Source: CAVRQM01 sp965246915 (GTDB taxonomy: Bacteria > Pseudomonadota > Alphaproteobacteria > Acetobacterales > Acetobacteraceae). Taken from it: a stretch of 64,000 nucleotides of DNA. Shown here piece by piece: positions 17,767 through 25,292 of the stretch (positions are counted from its first letter, which is position 1; every line of letters starts with the position of its first letter). The position numbers and the translations under genes were made by a program. The stretch covers positions 62,001-126,000 of the forward strand of contig CBDFGB010000015.1 in NCBI GenBank assembly GCA_965246915.1, read 5' to 3'. Below the pieces are notes generated by a model. The model did not search any database, had not been told where the DNA came from, and saw only the letters and a program-made list of their open reading frames with translations.

Positions 17767-18434
17767 GCCCGAGGCCGCCGGTGCGGCCGCTGGCCAAGAA
17801 CATGCGGCTCGATTTGTCGCTGATCGCCGGCATGATCGCGCCGGGCAGCCGGGTGCTGGACATCGGCTGCGGCGACGGCGAGCTTTTGGACCACCTGTTC
17901 CGCACCAGCGGCTGCGACGCGCGCGGGATCGAGATCGACATGGCCGAAGTCACGCGGGCCGTGGCGCACGGCCTTCCGGTGATGCACGGCGATGCCGATC
18001 ACGACCTGTCCCAGTATCCCGACGGCGCGTTCGACTATGTCGTGCTGTCGCGCACCCTGCAGGCGGTGGAGCGGCCGGCCGAGGTGCTGCGGCAGATGCT
18101 TCGGATCGGCCGTCGGGCGATCGTCTCGTTCCCGAATTTCGGCCATTGGATGGTCCGCTGGCAGCTGCTGTCCAGCGGTCGGATGCCCGTGACCCCCGTC
18201 TGGACACGGCCCTGGCACGAGACGCCCAACATCCATCCCTGCACCATTCGCGACTTCTTCGCGCTGTGCGCGGAGCACGGCTATCTCGTGGAGCATTGGC
18301 TGGCGGTGGACGACGCGGGCCGCCGCGCGCCGTGGCGGCGCTACCCCGGGCTTGCCAACCTATTCGGCGAGCAGGCGATGTTCAGCCTGCGCAAGCGCGG
18401 CGACGACGCCCGGACGGCGGGTTCAAGGGAGTAG
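17763..18434 (+). CDS. metW: Methionine biosynthesis protein MetW
   Basis: 223 residues from ATG 17763, overlapping the metX stop (ATGA). SAM-methyltransferase-like fold: SRVLDIGCGDGELL (motif I), ARGIEID, DYVVLSRTLQAVERPAEVL, and the MetW block SFPNFGHWMVRWQLL...RMPVT. In other bacteria MetW partners MetX for efficient acyl transfer. Gene order and coupling agree with that. Confidence 0.92.
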   Translation: MSPRPPVRPLAKNMRLDLSLIAGMIAPGSRVLDIGCGDGELLDHLFRTSGCDARGIEIDMAEVTRAVAHGLPVMHGDADHDLSQYPDGAFDYVVLSRTLQAVERPAEVLRQMLRIGRRAIVSFPNFGHWMVRWQLLSSGRMPVTPVWTRPWHETPNIHPCTIRDFFALCAEHGYLVEHWLAVDDAGRRAPWRRYPGLANLFGEQAMFSLRKRGDDARTAGSRE

Positions 18435-18438
18435 GCTC

Positions 18439-19221
18439 ATGCTCGGCGGCAAGGTCGCGATCGTCACCGGATCGACCAGCGGAATCGGCCTCGGCATCGC
18501 TCGCGCGCTGGCCAAACAGGGCGCCGACCTGGTCATGAACGGACTGGGTGAGGCCGGGGAGATCGAGGCGATCCGCGCCGGGATTGAACGCGAGCAGGGC
18601 GTGCGGGTGGTCCATGACGGGGCCGACATGGCGAGCGGCGAGGCGGTGCGCGGCCTGGTCGACAACGCGGTCCGGATGTTCGGGCGGGCCGACATCCTGG
18701 TGAACAATGCCGGCATCCAGCACACGGCGCCCATCGAGCAGTTCCCGGCGGAAAAATGGGACGCGGTGCTGGCAATCAACCTGTCGGCCACGTTCCACGG
18801 CGTGGCCGCCGCGGTGCCGCACATGAGGCGGCAAGGTTGGGGGCGGATCGTCAACATCGCCTCTGCCCACGGCCTCGTCGCGTCAATCAACAAGGTGGCC
18901 TATGTCGCGGCCAAACATGGGGTTGTCGGCGTCACGAAGGTCGCGGCGCTCGAGCTGGCCGGCAGCGGCGTCACCTGCAACGCGATCTGTCCCGGCTGGG
19001 TCCGCACGCCGCTCGTGGAGAAGCAGATCGCCGCGATCGCCGAGCGCCAGGCGATCAGCCAGGACGAGGCGGCCAAAACCCTGCTGGGCGAGAAGCAGCC
19101 GTCCATGGCGTTCGTCACCCCGGAGCAACTCGGCAGCATGGTCGTCTTTCTCTGCTCCGACGCGGCGGCGCAGATCACAGGTGCCGCGCTGTCGGTCGAT
19201 GGCGGCTGGACGGCGCAATAG
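18439..19221 (+). CDS. bdhA: D-3-hydroxybutyrate dehydrogenase
   Basis: 260 residues from ATG 18439, preceded by GGGAG. Classical SDR: TGSTSGIGLGIA, NNAGIQHTAPIEQFP, NIASAHGLVAS, catalytic YVAAKHG and terminal DGGWTAQ. The IQHTAPIEQFPAEKWD and SAHGLVASINK segments match 3-hydroxybutyrate dehydrogenases, which oxidise D-3-hydroxybutyrate to acetoacetate with NAD in polyhydroxybutyrate turnover. Immediately after metW, possibly co-transcribed. Confidence 0.88.
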   Translation: MLGGKVAIVTGSTSGIGLGIARALAKQGADLVMNGLGEAGEIEAIRAGIEREQGVRVVHDGADMASGEAVRGLVDNAVRMFGRADILVNNAGIQHTAPIEQFPAEKWDAVLAINLSATFHGVAAAVPHMRRQGWGRIVNIASAHGLVASINKVAYVAAKHGVVGVTKVAALELAGSGVTCNAICPGWVRTPLVEKQIAAIAERQAISQDEAAKTLLGEKQPSMAFVTPEQLGSMVVFLCSDAAAQITGAALSVDGGWTAQ

Positions 19222-19236
19222 CCGTCGGAGCGGGTG

Positions 19237-19956
19237 TCATTGCGTGGGCGCCATGACGACCTGCCGCGCGAGCGCCCTGCCCGGCGCGACGGTCAACGGC
19301 AGCGCGGCGAAGACGTCCTTCGTTGCCTCCGTCAGCGTGACGCCGGCATGGCGCGGCAGGACCGCGTGACCGATCCGTTCGAACGCTCGCGCGCCACGCA
19401 GCACCGCCCGGATCCGGGTCGGCGGGACGTAGAGCGCGGTATCTCGACGTTCGACGCGAAACAGGCTCGCCGCGAGCAGCCGGCCGATCTGTCCGGGCGA
19501 GTAGGGTTGGCCCTGGCCGAACGGGGTCGACTCGACATAGGCCCACCACCCACGCCGGTTCGGGGCGACGACCACCAGCCTTCCGTCGTCGCGCAGCACC
19601 CGCCACACCTCGCGGAGCAGCCGGCGCGCGTTCTCGGCACCCTCGAGCCCGTGCACGAGCAGGATGCGGTCGAACGACAAGTCGGGAAACGGCAGCGCCT
19701 CGTCGGCGGCGATGCAGGTGAGATTGGCAACTCCCGGCGGCCAGCGATGGGCGCCCATCTGTGGCGGCGTCATCGCCACGCAGCGCGCCGCCTCGTCGCG
19801 CCAGGCCCGTAGATACGGCGCGGGAAAGCCGATGCCGAGCACATCGCGGCCGACCAGATGCGGCCAGAACCGCACCAGCCGGTCGCGCACGAGGCGAGCG
19901 GCGACCAGGCCCTGGACGCTGCCGTAGAACTCCGCCGCGGACACATCGGTCGCCAT
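19237..19956 (-). CDS. SAM-dependent methyltransferase
   Basis: 239 residues, class I methyltransferase (type 11 domain). GRDVLGIGFPAPYL is a motif I with a degenerate glycine pattern. IAADEALPFPDLSFDRILLVHGLEGAENARRLLREVWRVLRDDGRLVVVAPNRRGWW completes motifs II-III. The substrate is unknown. Convergent with bdhA, divergent from gloB. Members beside gloB are common in alphaproteobacteria. Confidence 0.8.
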   Translation of the reverse strand: MATDVSAAEFYGSVQGLVAARLVRDRLVRFWPHLVGRDVLGIGFPAPYLRAWRDEAARCVAMTPPQMGAHRWPPGVANLTCIAADEALPFPDLSFDRILLVHGLEGAENARRLLREVWRVLRDDGRLVVVAPNRRGWWAYVESTPFGQGQPYSPGQIGRLLAASLFRVERRDTALYVPPTRIRAVLRGARAFERIGHAVLPRHAGVTLTEATKDVFAALPLTVAPGRALARQVVMAPTQ

Positions 19957-20034
19957 GCCCGCTCATAGCATGCGCCGCGCGCTGTCACCCGCGCGTCGCT
20001 TGCGCGCGAGGAGGCCGATGCTACACCCGCCGCC

Positions 20035-20751
20035 ATGATCGAAGCGCATGCCGTCCCCCTGCTGTCCGACAACTATGCTTGGCTGCTGCGATGCCCCGCG
20101 ACCGGGTCGGTCGCCATCGTCGATCCGGCCGAGAGCGCACCCATCATCGCGGCCGTCGACGCGGCGGGCGGGCGCCTCGACTTGATCCTGCTGACCCATC
20201 ACCACGGCGACCACGTCGCGGCGGCCGATCAGGTCCGAGCCCATTACGGCGCACCGATCACCGGGGCGGCCGCGGACCGCCATCGCCTGCCGCGCCTTGA
20301 TCGCGAGGTGCGCGAGGGCGCCGCAATCGAACTTGGCGAGGCGCGCGGCGAGGTTTGGGAGACGCCGGGCCATACGATCGGCCATGTCAGCTTCGTCTTC
20401 CCCGGCCTGCTGCTGTGTGCCGATACGCTGTTCAGCCTCGGCTGCGGCCGGCTGCTTGAGGGCACACCGGCCCAGATGTTCGCGAGCCTGCAGCGTTTTT
20501 CCACCCTGCCAGCCGAGACACTGGTCTGCTGCGGCCACGAGTATACCGCGAGCAACGCCCGGTTCGCCGTTCACGCCGACCCGGACAATGCCGCACTTCG
20601 CGCCTATGCGGCGGACGTGACGACGAGGCGCGCGGCGGGGCAGCCGACCGTGCCCAGCCTGTTGGCCGATGAGCTGGCCTGCAACCCGTTTCTGCGCGCG
20701 CCGGATGTCGCCACGCTCGCCGATCTCCGGGCGCGGAAAGACCATTTCTGA
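20035..20751 (+). CDS. gloB: Hydroxyacylglutathione hydrolase (glyoxalase II)
   Basis: 238 residues. Metallo-beta-lactamase motif THHHGDH (54-60), WETPGHTIGHVSF, LLCADTLFSLGCGRLLEGTPAQM and CGHEYTASNARFA. This is the complete metal-ligand set of glyoxalase II. It hydrolyses S-D-lactoylglutathione in the second step of methylglyoxal detoxification. Followed 19 nt later by a glutathione S-transferase. Confidence 0.93.
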   Translation: MIEAHAVPLLSDNYAWLLRCPATGSVAIVDPAESAPIIAAVDAAGGRLDLILLTHHHGDHVAAADQVRAHYGAPITGAAADRHRLPRLDREVREGAAIELGEARGEVWETPGHTIGHVSFVFPGLLLCADTLFSLGCGRLLEGTPAQMFASLQRFSTLPAETLVCCGHEYTASNARFAVHADPDNAALRAYAADVTTRRAAGQPTVPSLLADELACNPFLRAPDVATLADLRARKDHF

Positions 20752-20770
20752 GTTCATCGGAGGGCCTGCC

Positions 20771-21370
20771 GTGAAGCTGCTTTACTCCCCGACCAGCCCA
20801 TTCGCGCGGAAGGTCATCGCCTGCGCCATCGCGCGCGGCCTGGACGCCCAGATCGAACGGATCGCGACCGACACCAGCGGGGCGCCGGGTGAGCTGATCG
20901 GCGCGAACCCACTCGGGAAAGTCCCGACGCTGGTCACCGAGGACGGTGTCGCGATCTACGACAGCCGCGTCATCAGCGAATATCTGGACAGTCTCGGCGA
21001 CGCCGTCGCGCTGTTTCCGCCCACCGGCGGCGCGCGGTGGCGGGCGTTAAAGTTCCAGGCGCTGGGCGATGGCATCATGGACGCGGCCGTGCTGCGGCGG
21101 GGCGAAACGACCCGGCCGGCCGAGGACGCGCGCGACCGCAACATCGAGCGCCAGCGCGAGAAAGTGGCGCGCGCCCTGGCGGCGTTGGAGCAGGACGTGC
21201 CGCATCGCGCGCTCGACATCGGCACGATCGCCGTGGCCTGCGCGCTTGGCTATCTGGATTTCCGGTTCGGGCAGGAGCCCTGGCGCCCGGCGCAGCCGAA
21301 ACTCGCCGCGTGGCTGGTCGCGATGGAGGCCCACCCCTGTTTGGCGCGGACCGCGCCGACGGCAGGTTAG
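20771..21370 (+). CDS. Glutathione S-transferase
   Basis: 199 residues. Start GTG 20771, with GGAGGG 7 nt upstream and the reading VKLLYSPTSPFARKV, which is how GST N-termini begin. The longer ATG frame (20669) runs inside gloB. Thioredoxin-like domain with SPTSPFARKV, NPLGKVPTLV and YDSRVISEYLD, then the all-helical C-terminal domain. The class is not resolved. Likely co-transcribed with gloB. Confidence 0.9.
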   Translation: MKLLYSPTSPFARKVIACAIARGLDAQIERIATDTSGAPGELIGANPLGKVPTLVTEDGVAIYDSRVISEYLDSLGDAVALFPPTGGARWRALKFQALGDGIMDAAVLRRGETTRPAEDARDRNIERQREKVARALAALEQDVPHRALDIGTIAVACALGYLDFRFGQEPWRPAQPKLAAWLVAMEAHPCLARTAPTAG

Positions 21371-21397
21371 CGGCGGTCACGCGGTCACCGGACTTCG

Positions 21398-22075
21398 TCA
21401 GGGCGCTCGACGGCGCGGGTTCGACTTCACCGGGAGACGCCGGGACACGTCCTGGCATGACGATTTTGGGCGATGATGGGAGCTAATTGCCGTCCGTCGG
21501 TCGTCTATTATTACGTTGTCAAAACGATATGAACGTGCGTAATCTATTACGCGACTGGCGGAAAAAACTTGCCGCCGTGGCACCAACCAATCCGGATCGA
21601 TATGCCGCAACGCGGTCCGATTCCCAGCAGAGCGGCGATCGATGGCGCCTCGTGCGGCCTGCCGCTCGCCTCGCTTAGCGGGCCCGGGTGAGTGCCCGAT
21701 CTGGCTTCCATTTTCGGATGGCGGCGGCGGAAAGGCTTGCGCCGGAGAGACCGTTCGGCGGGGGTTGGGATGGCTGGAACCGGTGGGGGATCCGTGTTGC
21801 GCGACAAAAGCTGCGTTGGTCGCTTCGGGCGACGGGCTGACCACTCTGGCAGGGAGCGAGGATCGTGGTCCCGCCGCCTGAGCCTGCGTGGCGAGCTTGT
21901 TCAGGGACGCCGCGACGTGCCGAAAATAGGGGCGGATGATGAGGAGGAGGAGCGGCGCCAAAAGCCATCGGTGCCCTGCCTTGGCGACGAGTTCCTGACA
22001 GAGCGATTCCAGGATCACGGCGAATCGCTGGCCGAGATCGGAGGTAGGCTCTGGAAGGATGGCGTTCGCGCTCAC
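21398..22075 (-). CDS. Uncharacterised protein with one hydrophobic helix, possibly decaying
   Basis: Not recognised with certainty. The best start is GTG 22075 after TAGGG; the frame opens up to 22294. About the first 60 residues look like a real protein: SANAILPEPTSDLGQRFAVILESLCQ, then a hydrophobic helix HRWLLAPLLLLIIRPYFRHVAASLNKLA near 35-60. The remainder is Pro/Ser/Arg-rich. The last 30 residues translate a REP-like inverted repeat (21430-21460), so the natural stop may have been lost. Composition is less GC-rich than the neighbours. It could be a small membrane-associated protein of Acetobacteraceae or a relic. Confidence 0.45.
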   Translation of the reverse strand: MSANAILPEPTSDLGQRFAVILESLCQELVAKAGHRWLLAPLLLLIIRPYFRHVAASLNKLATQAQAAGPRSSLPARVVSPSPEATNAAFVAQHGSPTGSSHPNPRRTVSPAQAFPPPPSENGSQIGHSPGPAKRGERQAARGAIDRRSAGNRTALRHIDPDWLVPRRQVFSASRVIDYARSYRFDNVIIDDRRTAISSHHRPKSSCQDVSRRLPVKSNPRRRAP

Positions 22076-22241
22076 GATCCCTACCAAATAGATAAACGCA
22101 TGAGTTGTCAATAGCAAACAGTCAGTTGGCGACGGCCGAGCACAATGCCGTTCGCCGGCCCCATATGAGCGCTGCGTGCCGTTGGTGACCGGGTTCGAGC
22201 CGCCTCGCCCGCCGCCGGATCGACGTGTTATGCCGGCCGGG

Positions 22242-22718
22242 ATGTCTAGCACCGTCGATCTCCGAGACGCTGCGCAGCCGGCCGCCGCGATCATTCGGGC
22301 GCTGGACCTGCTGCCACACCCGGAGGGCGGCCACTACCGCGAGACCTTTCGTCACGCCCCGGCGGACGGCGGGCGGGGAGCCAGCACCGCGATCCTGTTC
22401 CTGCTGGGTGTGGGCGAGGTCAGCCATTGGCATCGCGTCGATGCCGACGAGATCTGGCTGTGGCAGGCGGGCGCTCCGCTTGTCCTCTCCGTGTCTCCGG
22501 ACGGCCATGACGCCGCCGCGCATTGGCTGGGGCCAGATCCGGGCGCTCGGCAGTGGCCACAGCACGTCGTCCCGCGCGGGCAGTGGCAGAGCGCGACCAG
22601 CCTGGGTGCCTGGACCCTGGTCTCCTGCGTCGTGGCGCCAGCGTTCCAGTTCGAAGGTTTCGAGCTGGCCCCGCCGGACTGGCGACCAACGCCGCGCAAG
22701 CCAATGACCGCGACATGA
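22242..22718 (+). CDS. DUF985 cupin protein
   Basis: 158 residues from ATG 22242 (22230 is possible). Cupin_5/DUF985 signature: IIRALDLLPHPEGGHYRETFRH, STAILFLLGVGEVSHWHRVDADEIWLWQAG, then VPRGQWQSATSLGAWTLVSCVVAPAFQFEGFEL. Related to yeast YML079w-like cupins of unknown reaction. Stands alone, upstream of the MBL gene. Confidence 0.85.
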   Translation: MSSTVDLRDAAQPAAAIIRALDLLPHPEGGHYRETFRHAPADGGRGASTAILFLLGVGEVSHWHRVDADEIWLWQAGAPLVLSVSPDGHDAAAHWLGPDPGARQWPQHVVPRGQWQSATSLGAWTLVSCVVAPAFQFEGFELAPPDWRPTPRKPMTAT

Positions 22719-22800
22719 CGCTCATGCGCGCGGACGTGGTGACGTCCGCCGGTGATACACATACGAGACCAGGACAAACCCATACGGGAAGGATCTGACG

Positions 22801-23757
22801 ATGTTGCTCGATCGCCGCAGCCTCATGCTGGCCGCCGTCGCCGCCACGGGTGTCGCCGCCCTGCCGGCAGCCTCGCGCTCCGCCGCGTCCGCCACCGCCG
22901 CCCGCAACGAGGGCACCAACCGCATCGCCGTGGGCGACGTTGTCGTCACGACCATCAATGACGGGTTTTTCGACCTGCCCCCCGGCGCATTTCCGAACGC
23001 CAAGCCCGACGAGATCCTGGCGCTGACTCGCCGCGCCTTCCTGCCGGACGGGAAATTGCGACTGGCGGTCAACGCCTTCGTCATCGGTCAGGGCGACCAA
23101 CTGACGCTCATCGATTCAGGGGCGGCCGGGTTCGGCCCGTCGGTCGGACGGGTCGCGGGGAACCTCGTGGCGGCAGGCTTCGATCCCGCCGCGATCAAGA
23201 CCGTGCTCATCACCCATCTGCATGCCGACCACGTGAACGGCCTGCTGACCACGGACGGCACAGCCGCCTTCCCCAACGCCGAGATCGTCGCGTCGAAGAT
23301 CGATTTCGCGTTCTGGACCGATGGCGCGGCTGAATCCAAAGCCCCCGACGGCATGAAGCCGTTCTTCGCCGCCGCGAAGGCGGCGATGGCCCCCTATGCC
23401 GGCAAGGTCCGTCTGATCGAGTCCGGCATGGTGGCACCGGGCATCGAGGCGATTCCGCTGGTGGGCCACACGCCGGGCCATACCGGCTATCGCGTGTCGT
23501 CGGGCGACCAACAGATGCTGATGTGGGCCGACATCGTCCACGCGACGGCGCTGCAATTCGCCCGGCCGGAATTCGCGATCGCCTTCGACGTCGATCCGGC
23601 GCAGGCGGTGGCGACCCGCAAGCGTGTGCTGGACATGGTGGCGACCGACCGCATCCTCGTCGCCGGTTCGCATCTGGAGTTTCCGGGCGTCGGCTATGTC
23701 GAGCGTCGCGGCGACGCCTATGCGTTCGTGCCGGCGCCATGGGCCTATGAGCTCTGA
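22801..23757 (+). CDS. Exported metallo-beta-lactamase-fold hydrolase
   Basis: 318 residues. The N-terminus LLDRRSLMLAAVAATGVAALPAASRSA is a Tat-like signal (RR then SLM and a hydrophobic core). MBL fold: VNAFVIGQGDQLTLIDSG, ITHLHADHVNG (138-144 motif), VGHTPGHTGY and ADIVHA. Quorum-quenching lactonases and other periplasmic hydrolases share this layout (inference); the substrate is unknown. Confidence 0.85.
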   Translation: MLLDRRSLMLAAVAATGVAALPAASRSAASATAARNEGTNRIAVGDVVVTTINDGFFDLPPGAFPNAKPDEILALTRRAFLPDGKLRLAVNAFVIGQGDQLTLIDSGAAGFGPSVGRVAGNLVAAGFDPAAIKTVLITHLHADHVNGLLTTDGTAAFPNAEIVASKIDFAFWTDGAAESKAPDGMKPFFAAAKAAMAPYAGKVRLIESGMVAPGIEAIPLVGHTPGHTGYRVSSGDQQMLMWADIVHATALQFARPEFAIAFDVDPAQAVATRKRVLDMVATDRILVAGSHLEFPGVGYVERRGDAYAFVPAPWAYEL

Positions 23758-23767
23758 TCCGCTGATT

Positions 23768-24547
23768 TCAGACCGCTGACGGGGCGAGGGCGGACGGGGC
23801 GAAGGCAGACGGGGCGAAGGCAGACGGGGCGAAGGCAGACGGGGCGAAGGCAGGCGGGGCGAGTGCGAACGCATCGGCGAACGCCCTGGCCCCGGCCGGC
23901 GAGAACCGGACCACCCGTCCCGCCTCTCGCCGCGCCCAGCCTCGCGACAGCACCGACGCGAGGATTGCCGCGCCGAGAGCCCCCGAGAGATGGCTCTGGC
24001 GCTCGCTCCAGTCGAGACAGTCGCGGCAGACCGGGCGCCGGCCCCGCTCCAATGCCGCGATGTCGATCCCGAGCGGCATGAGGTGGTCGCGTCCCGCCCG
24101 GGTCACGGCAAGCTCGGCACTCTCGGAGATCCAACCGGCACGCCGAAGGCCGCGCATGAGCGCGACGCCGCGCTCGCCGGCAAGATGGTCGTAACAGACC
24201 CGAGCTGATCGCAGCGCGGCGTCGGTGGGGCCGGTCCGCACCCGCGCCGCGCCGGTGCGGTGAGCCAGACCCATCAACGCCTCCAGCACCTGCGCCACAT
24301 CCGGGTCGGACAGGCGGAAATATCGGTGACGCCCCTGCCGCTCCGCCGCCAACAGGCCGGCCTCGTTCAGTTTCGAGAGATGCTCGCTTGCCGTCGGCAA
24401 CCCGACGCCCGCGGCGCCCGCCAGTTCGCTGACCGTCAGCGCCCGCCCGTCCATCAGCGCGGTCAGCATGTTGGCGCGCGCAGGATCGCCAAGCAGCGCC
24501 GCGACCGAGGCGATCGACGGTCCGTCCTTGAGGTGTTCGCCCTTCAT
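23768..24547 (-). CDS. ArsR-family regulator with repeat tail
   Basis: 259 residues. N-terminal ArsR winged helix: VAALLGDPARANMLTALMDGRALTVSELAGAAGVGLPTASEHLSKLNEAGLLAAERQGRHRYFRL. A longer effector half follows (AHRTGAARVRTGPTDAALRSARVCYDHLAGERGVAL, then CRDCLDWSERQSHL). The final residues are repeated APSAF units encoded by a 15-bp tandem array. The array is within the frame, so allele length may vary. Probably controls the convergent MBL gene or the divergent NIPSNAP/ABM pair. Confidence 0.88.
   Translation of the reverse strand: MKGEHLKDGPSIASVAALLGDPARANMLTALMDGRALTVSELAGAAGVGLPTASEHLSKLNEAGLLAAERQGRHRYFRLSDPDVAQVLEALMGLAHRTGAARVRTGPTDAALRSARVCYDHLAGERGVALMRGLRRAGWISESAELAVTRAGRDHLMPLGIDIAALERGRRPVCRDCLDWSERQSHLSGALGAAILASVLSRGWARREAGRVVRFSPAGARAFADAFALAPPAFAPSAFAPSAFAPSAFAPSALAPSAV
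23781..23870. repeat. 15-bp tandem repeat (six units)
   Basis: Six contiguous 15-bp units (consensus GGGGCGAAGGCAGAC on the plus strand). Units 2-4 (23796-23840) are identical, and units 1, 5 and 6 are diverged. It encodes APSAF-type pentapeptides at the C-terminus of the ArsR regulator. As 15 is a multiple of three, unit gain or loss keeps the frame. Confidence 0.93.
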
Positions 24548-24618
24548 GGTTCGACGCTAACCGAAGCATTGCCGCGCCTCAAGCTGCTATCTCGAGCGCG
24601 GCCAGGGAGGACGACGCC

Positions 24619-24948
24619 ATGATCACATGCTTCATCCGCTACGAGATCGACCCGTTCGGCGTGGCCGCGTTCGAGCAGTACGCGAGGAATTGGGGACAGG
24701 TCATTCCCCGCTGCGGCGCGGATCTGATCGGCTACTTCGCGCCGCACGAGGGATCCAGCACCACCGCTTACGGCGTCTACGCCATCGAGAACCTCGCCGC
24801 GTACGAAGCCTATCGGGCGCGGCTGCGTGACGACCCGCTCGGCCGTGAGAATTTCGAGTTCGCCCGCCGAGAGCGGTTCATCCGGCGAGAGGACCGGATT
24901 TTCTTGCGTCTCGCTTCCGGCCCGCACGCGCCGCCGACGCGGCCATGA
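24619..24948 (+). CDS. NIPSNAP-family protein
   Basis: 109 residues. ITCFIRYEIDPFGVAAFEQYARNWGQVIPRCGADLIGYFAPHEGSSTTAYGVYAI is the dimeric alpha-beta barrel of NIPSNAP. No reaction is known for bacterial members. Its stop overlaps the start of the next gene (ATGA), pairing it with a second alpha-beta barrel protein. Confidence 0.85.
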   Translation: MITCFIRYEIDPFGVAAFEQYARNWGQVIPRCGADLIGYFAPHEGSSTTAYGVYAIENLAAYEAYRARLRDDPLGRENFEFARRERFIRREDRIFLRLASGPHAPPTRP

Positions 24949-25292
24949 TGGCGGTGGTCTTCGAGGTCTGGCCGGCCGAGGGAGAGAGAAACCACTATCT
25001 CGACCTCGCGGCCGAACTGCGGCCCGAGCTGGACGGTATCGACGGCTTCATTTCCATCGAGCGGTTTCAGAGCCTGACCGAGCCCGGGAAATTGCTGTCG
25101 CTGTCGTTCTGGCGCGACGAGGCCGCGCTGCTCGGGTGGCGCAATCATCCGGGGCACCGCGCGACGCAGGCTTTGGGGCGGGTGGGCGTCCTGTCCGACT
25201 ATCGTCTTCGGGTCGCCGGCGTGGTCCGCGACTACGGGATACGCGACCGCGCCGAGGCCCCGGCCGACAGCCGGGTGGCTCATCCTGGCTAG
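24945..25292 (+). CDS. Antibiotic biosynthesis monooxygenase-like protein
   Basis: 115 residues. AVVFEVWPAEGERNHYLDLAAELRPELDGIDGFISIERFQSLTEPGKLLSLSFWRDEAALLGWRNHPGHRATQ is the ABM/YgiN-like dimeric barrel. Such proteins include heme-degrading and quinol monooxygenases, but most are uncharacterised. Coupled to the NIPSNAP gene. Its TAG shares CTAG with the stop of the convergent GH15 gene. Confidence 0.85.
   Translation: MMAVVFEVWPAEGERNHYLDLAAELRPELDGIDGFISIERFQSLTEPGKLLSLSFWRDEAALLGWRNHPGHRATQALGRVGVLSDYRLRVAGVVRDYGIRDRAEAPADSRVAHPG

Noticed and set aside
23225..23245. CACGTGAAC in the MBL gene as a second parS
   Set aside because: Only part of the palindrome is present; the match to parS is too weak.
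23745..24569. Alternative frame giving repeated RPVCL units
   Set aside because: The other frame has a clear ArsR HTH; this one only translates the 15-bp repeat out of frame.
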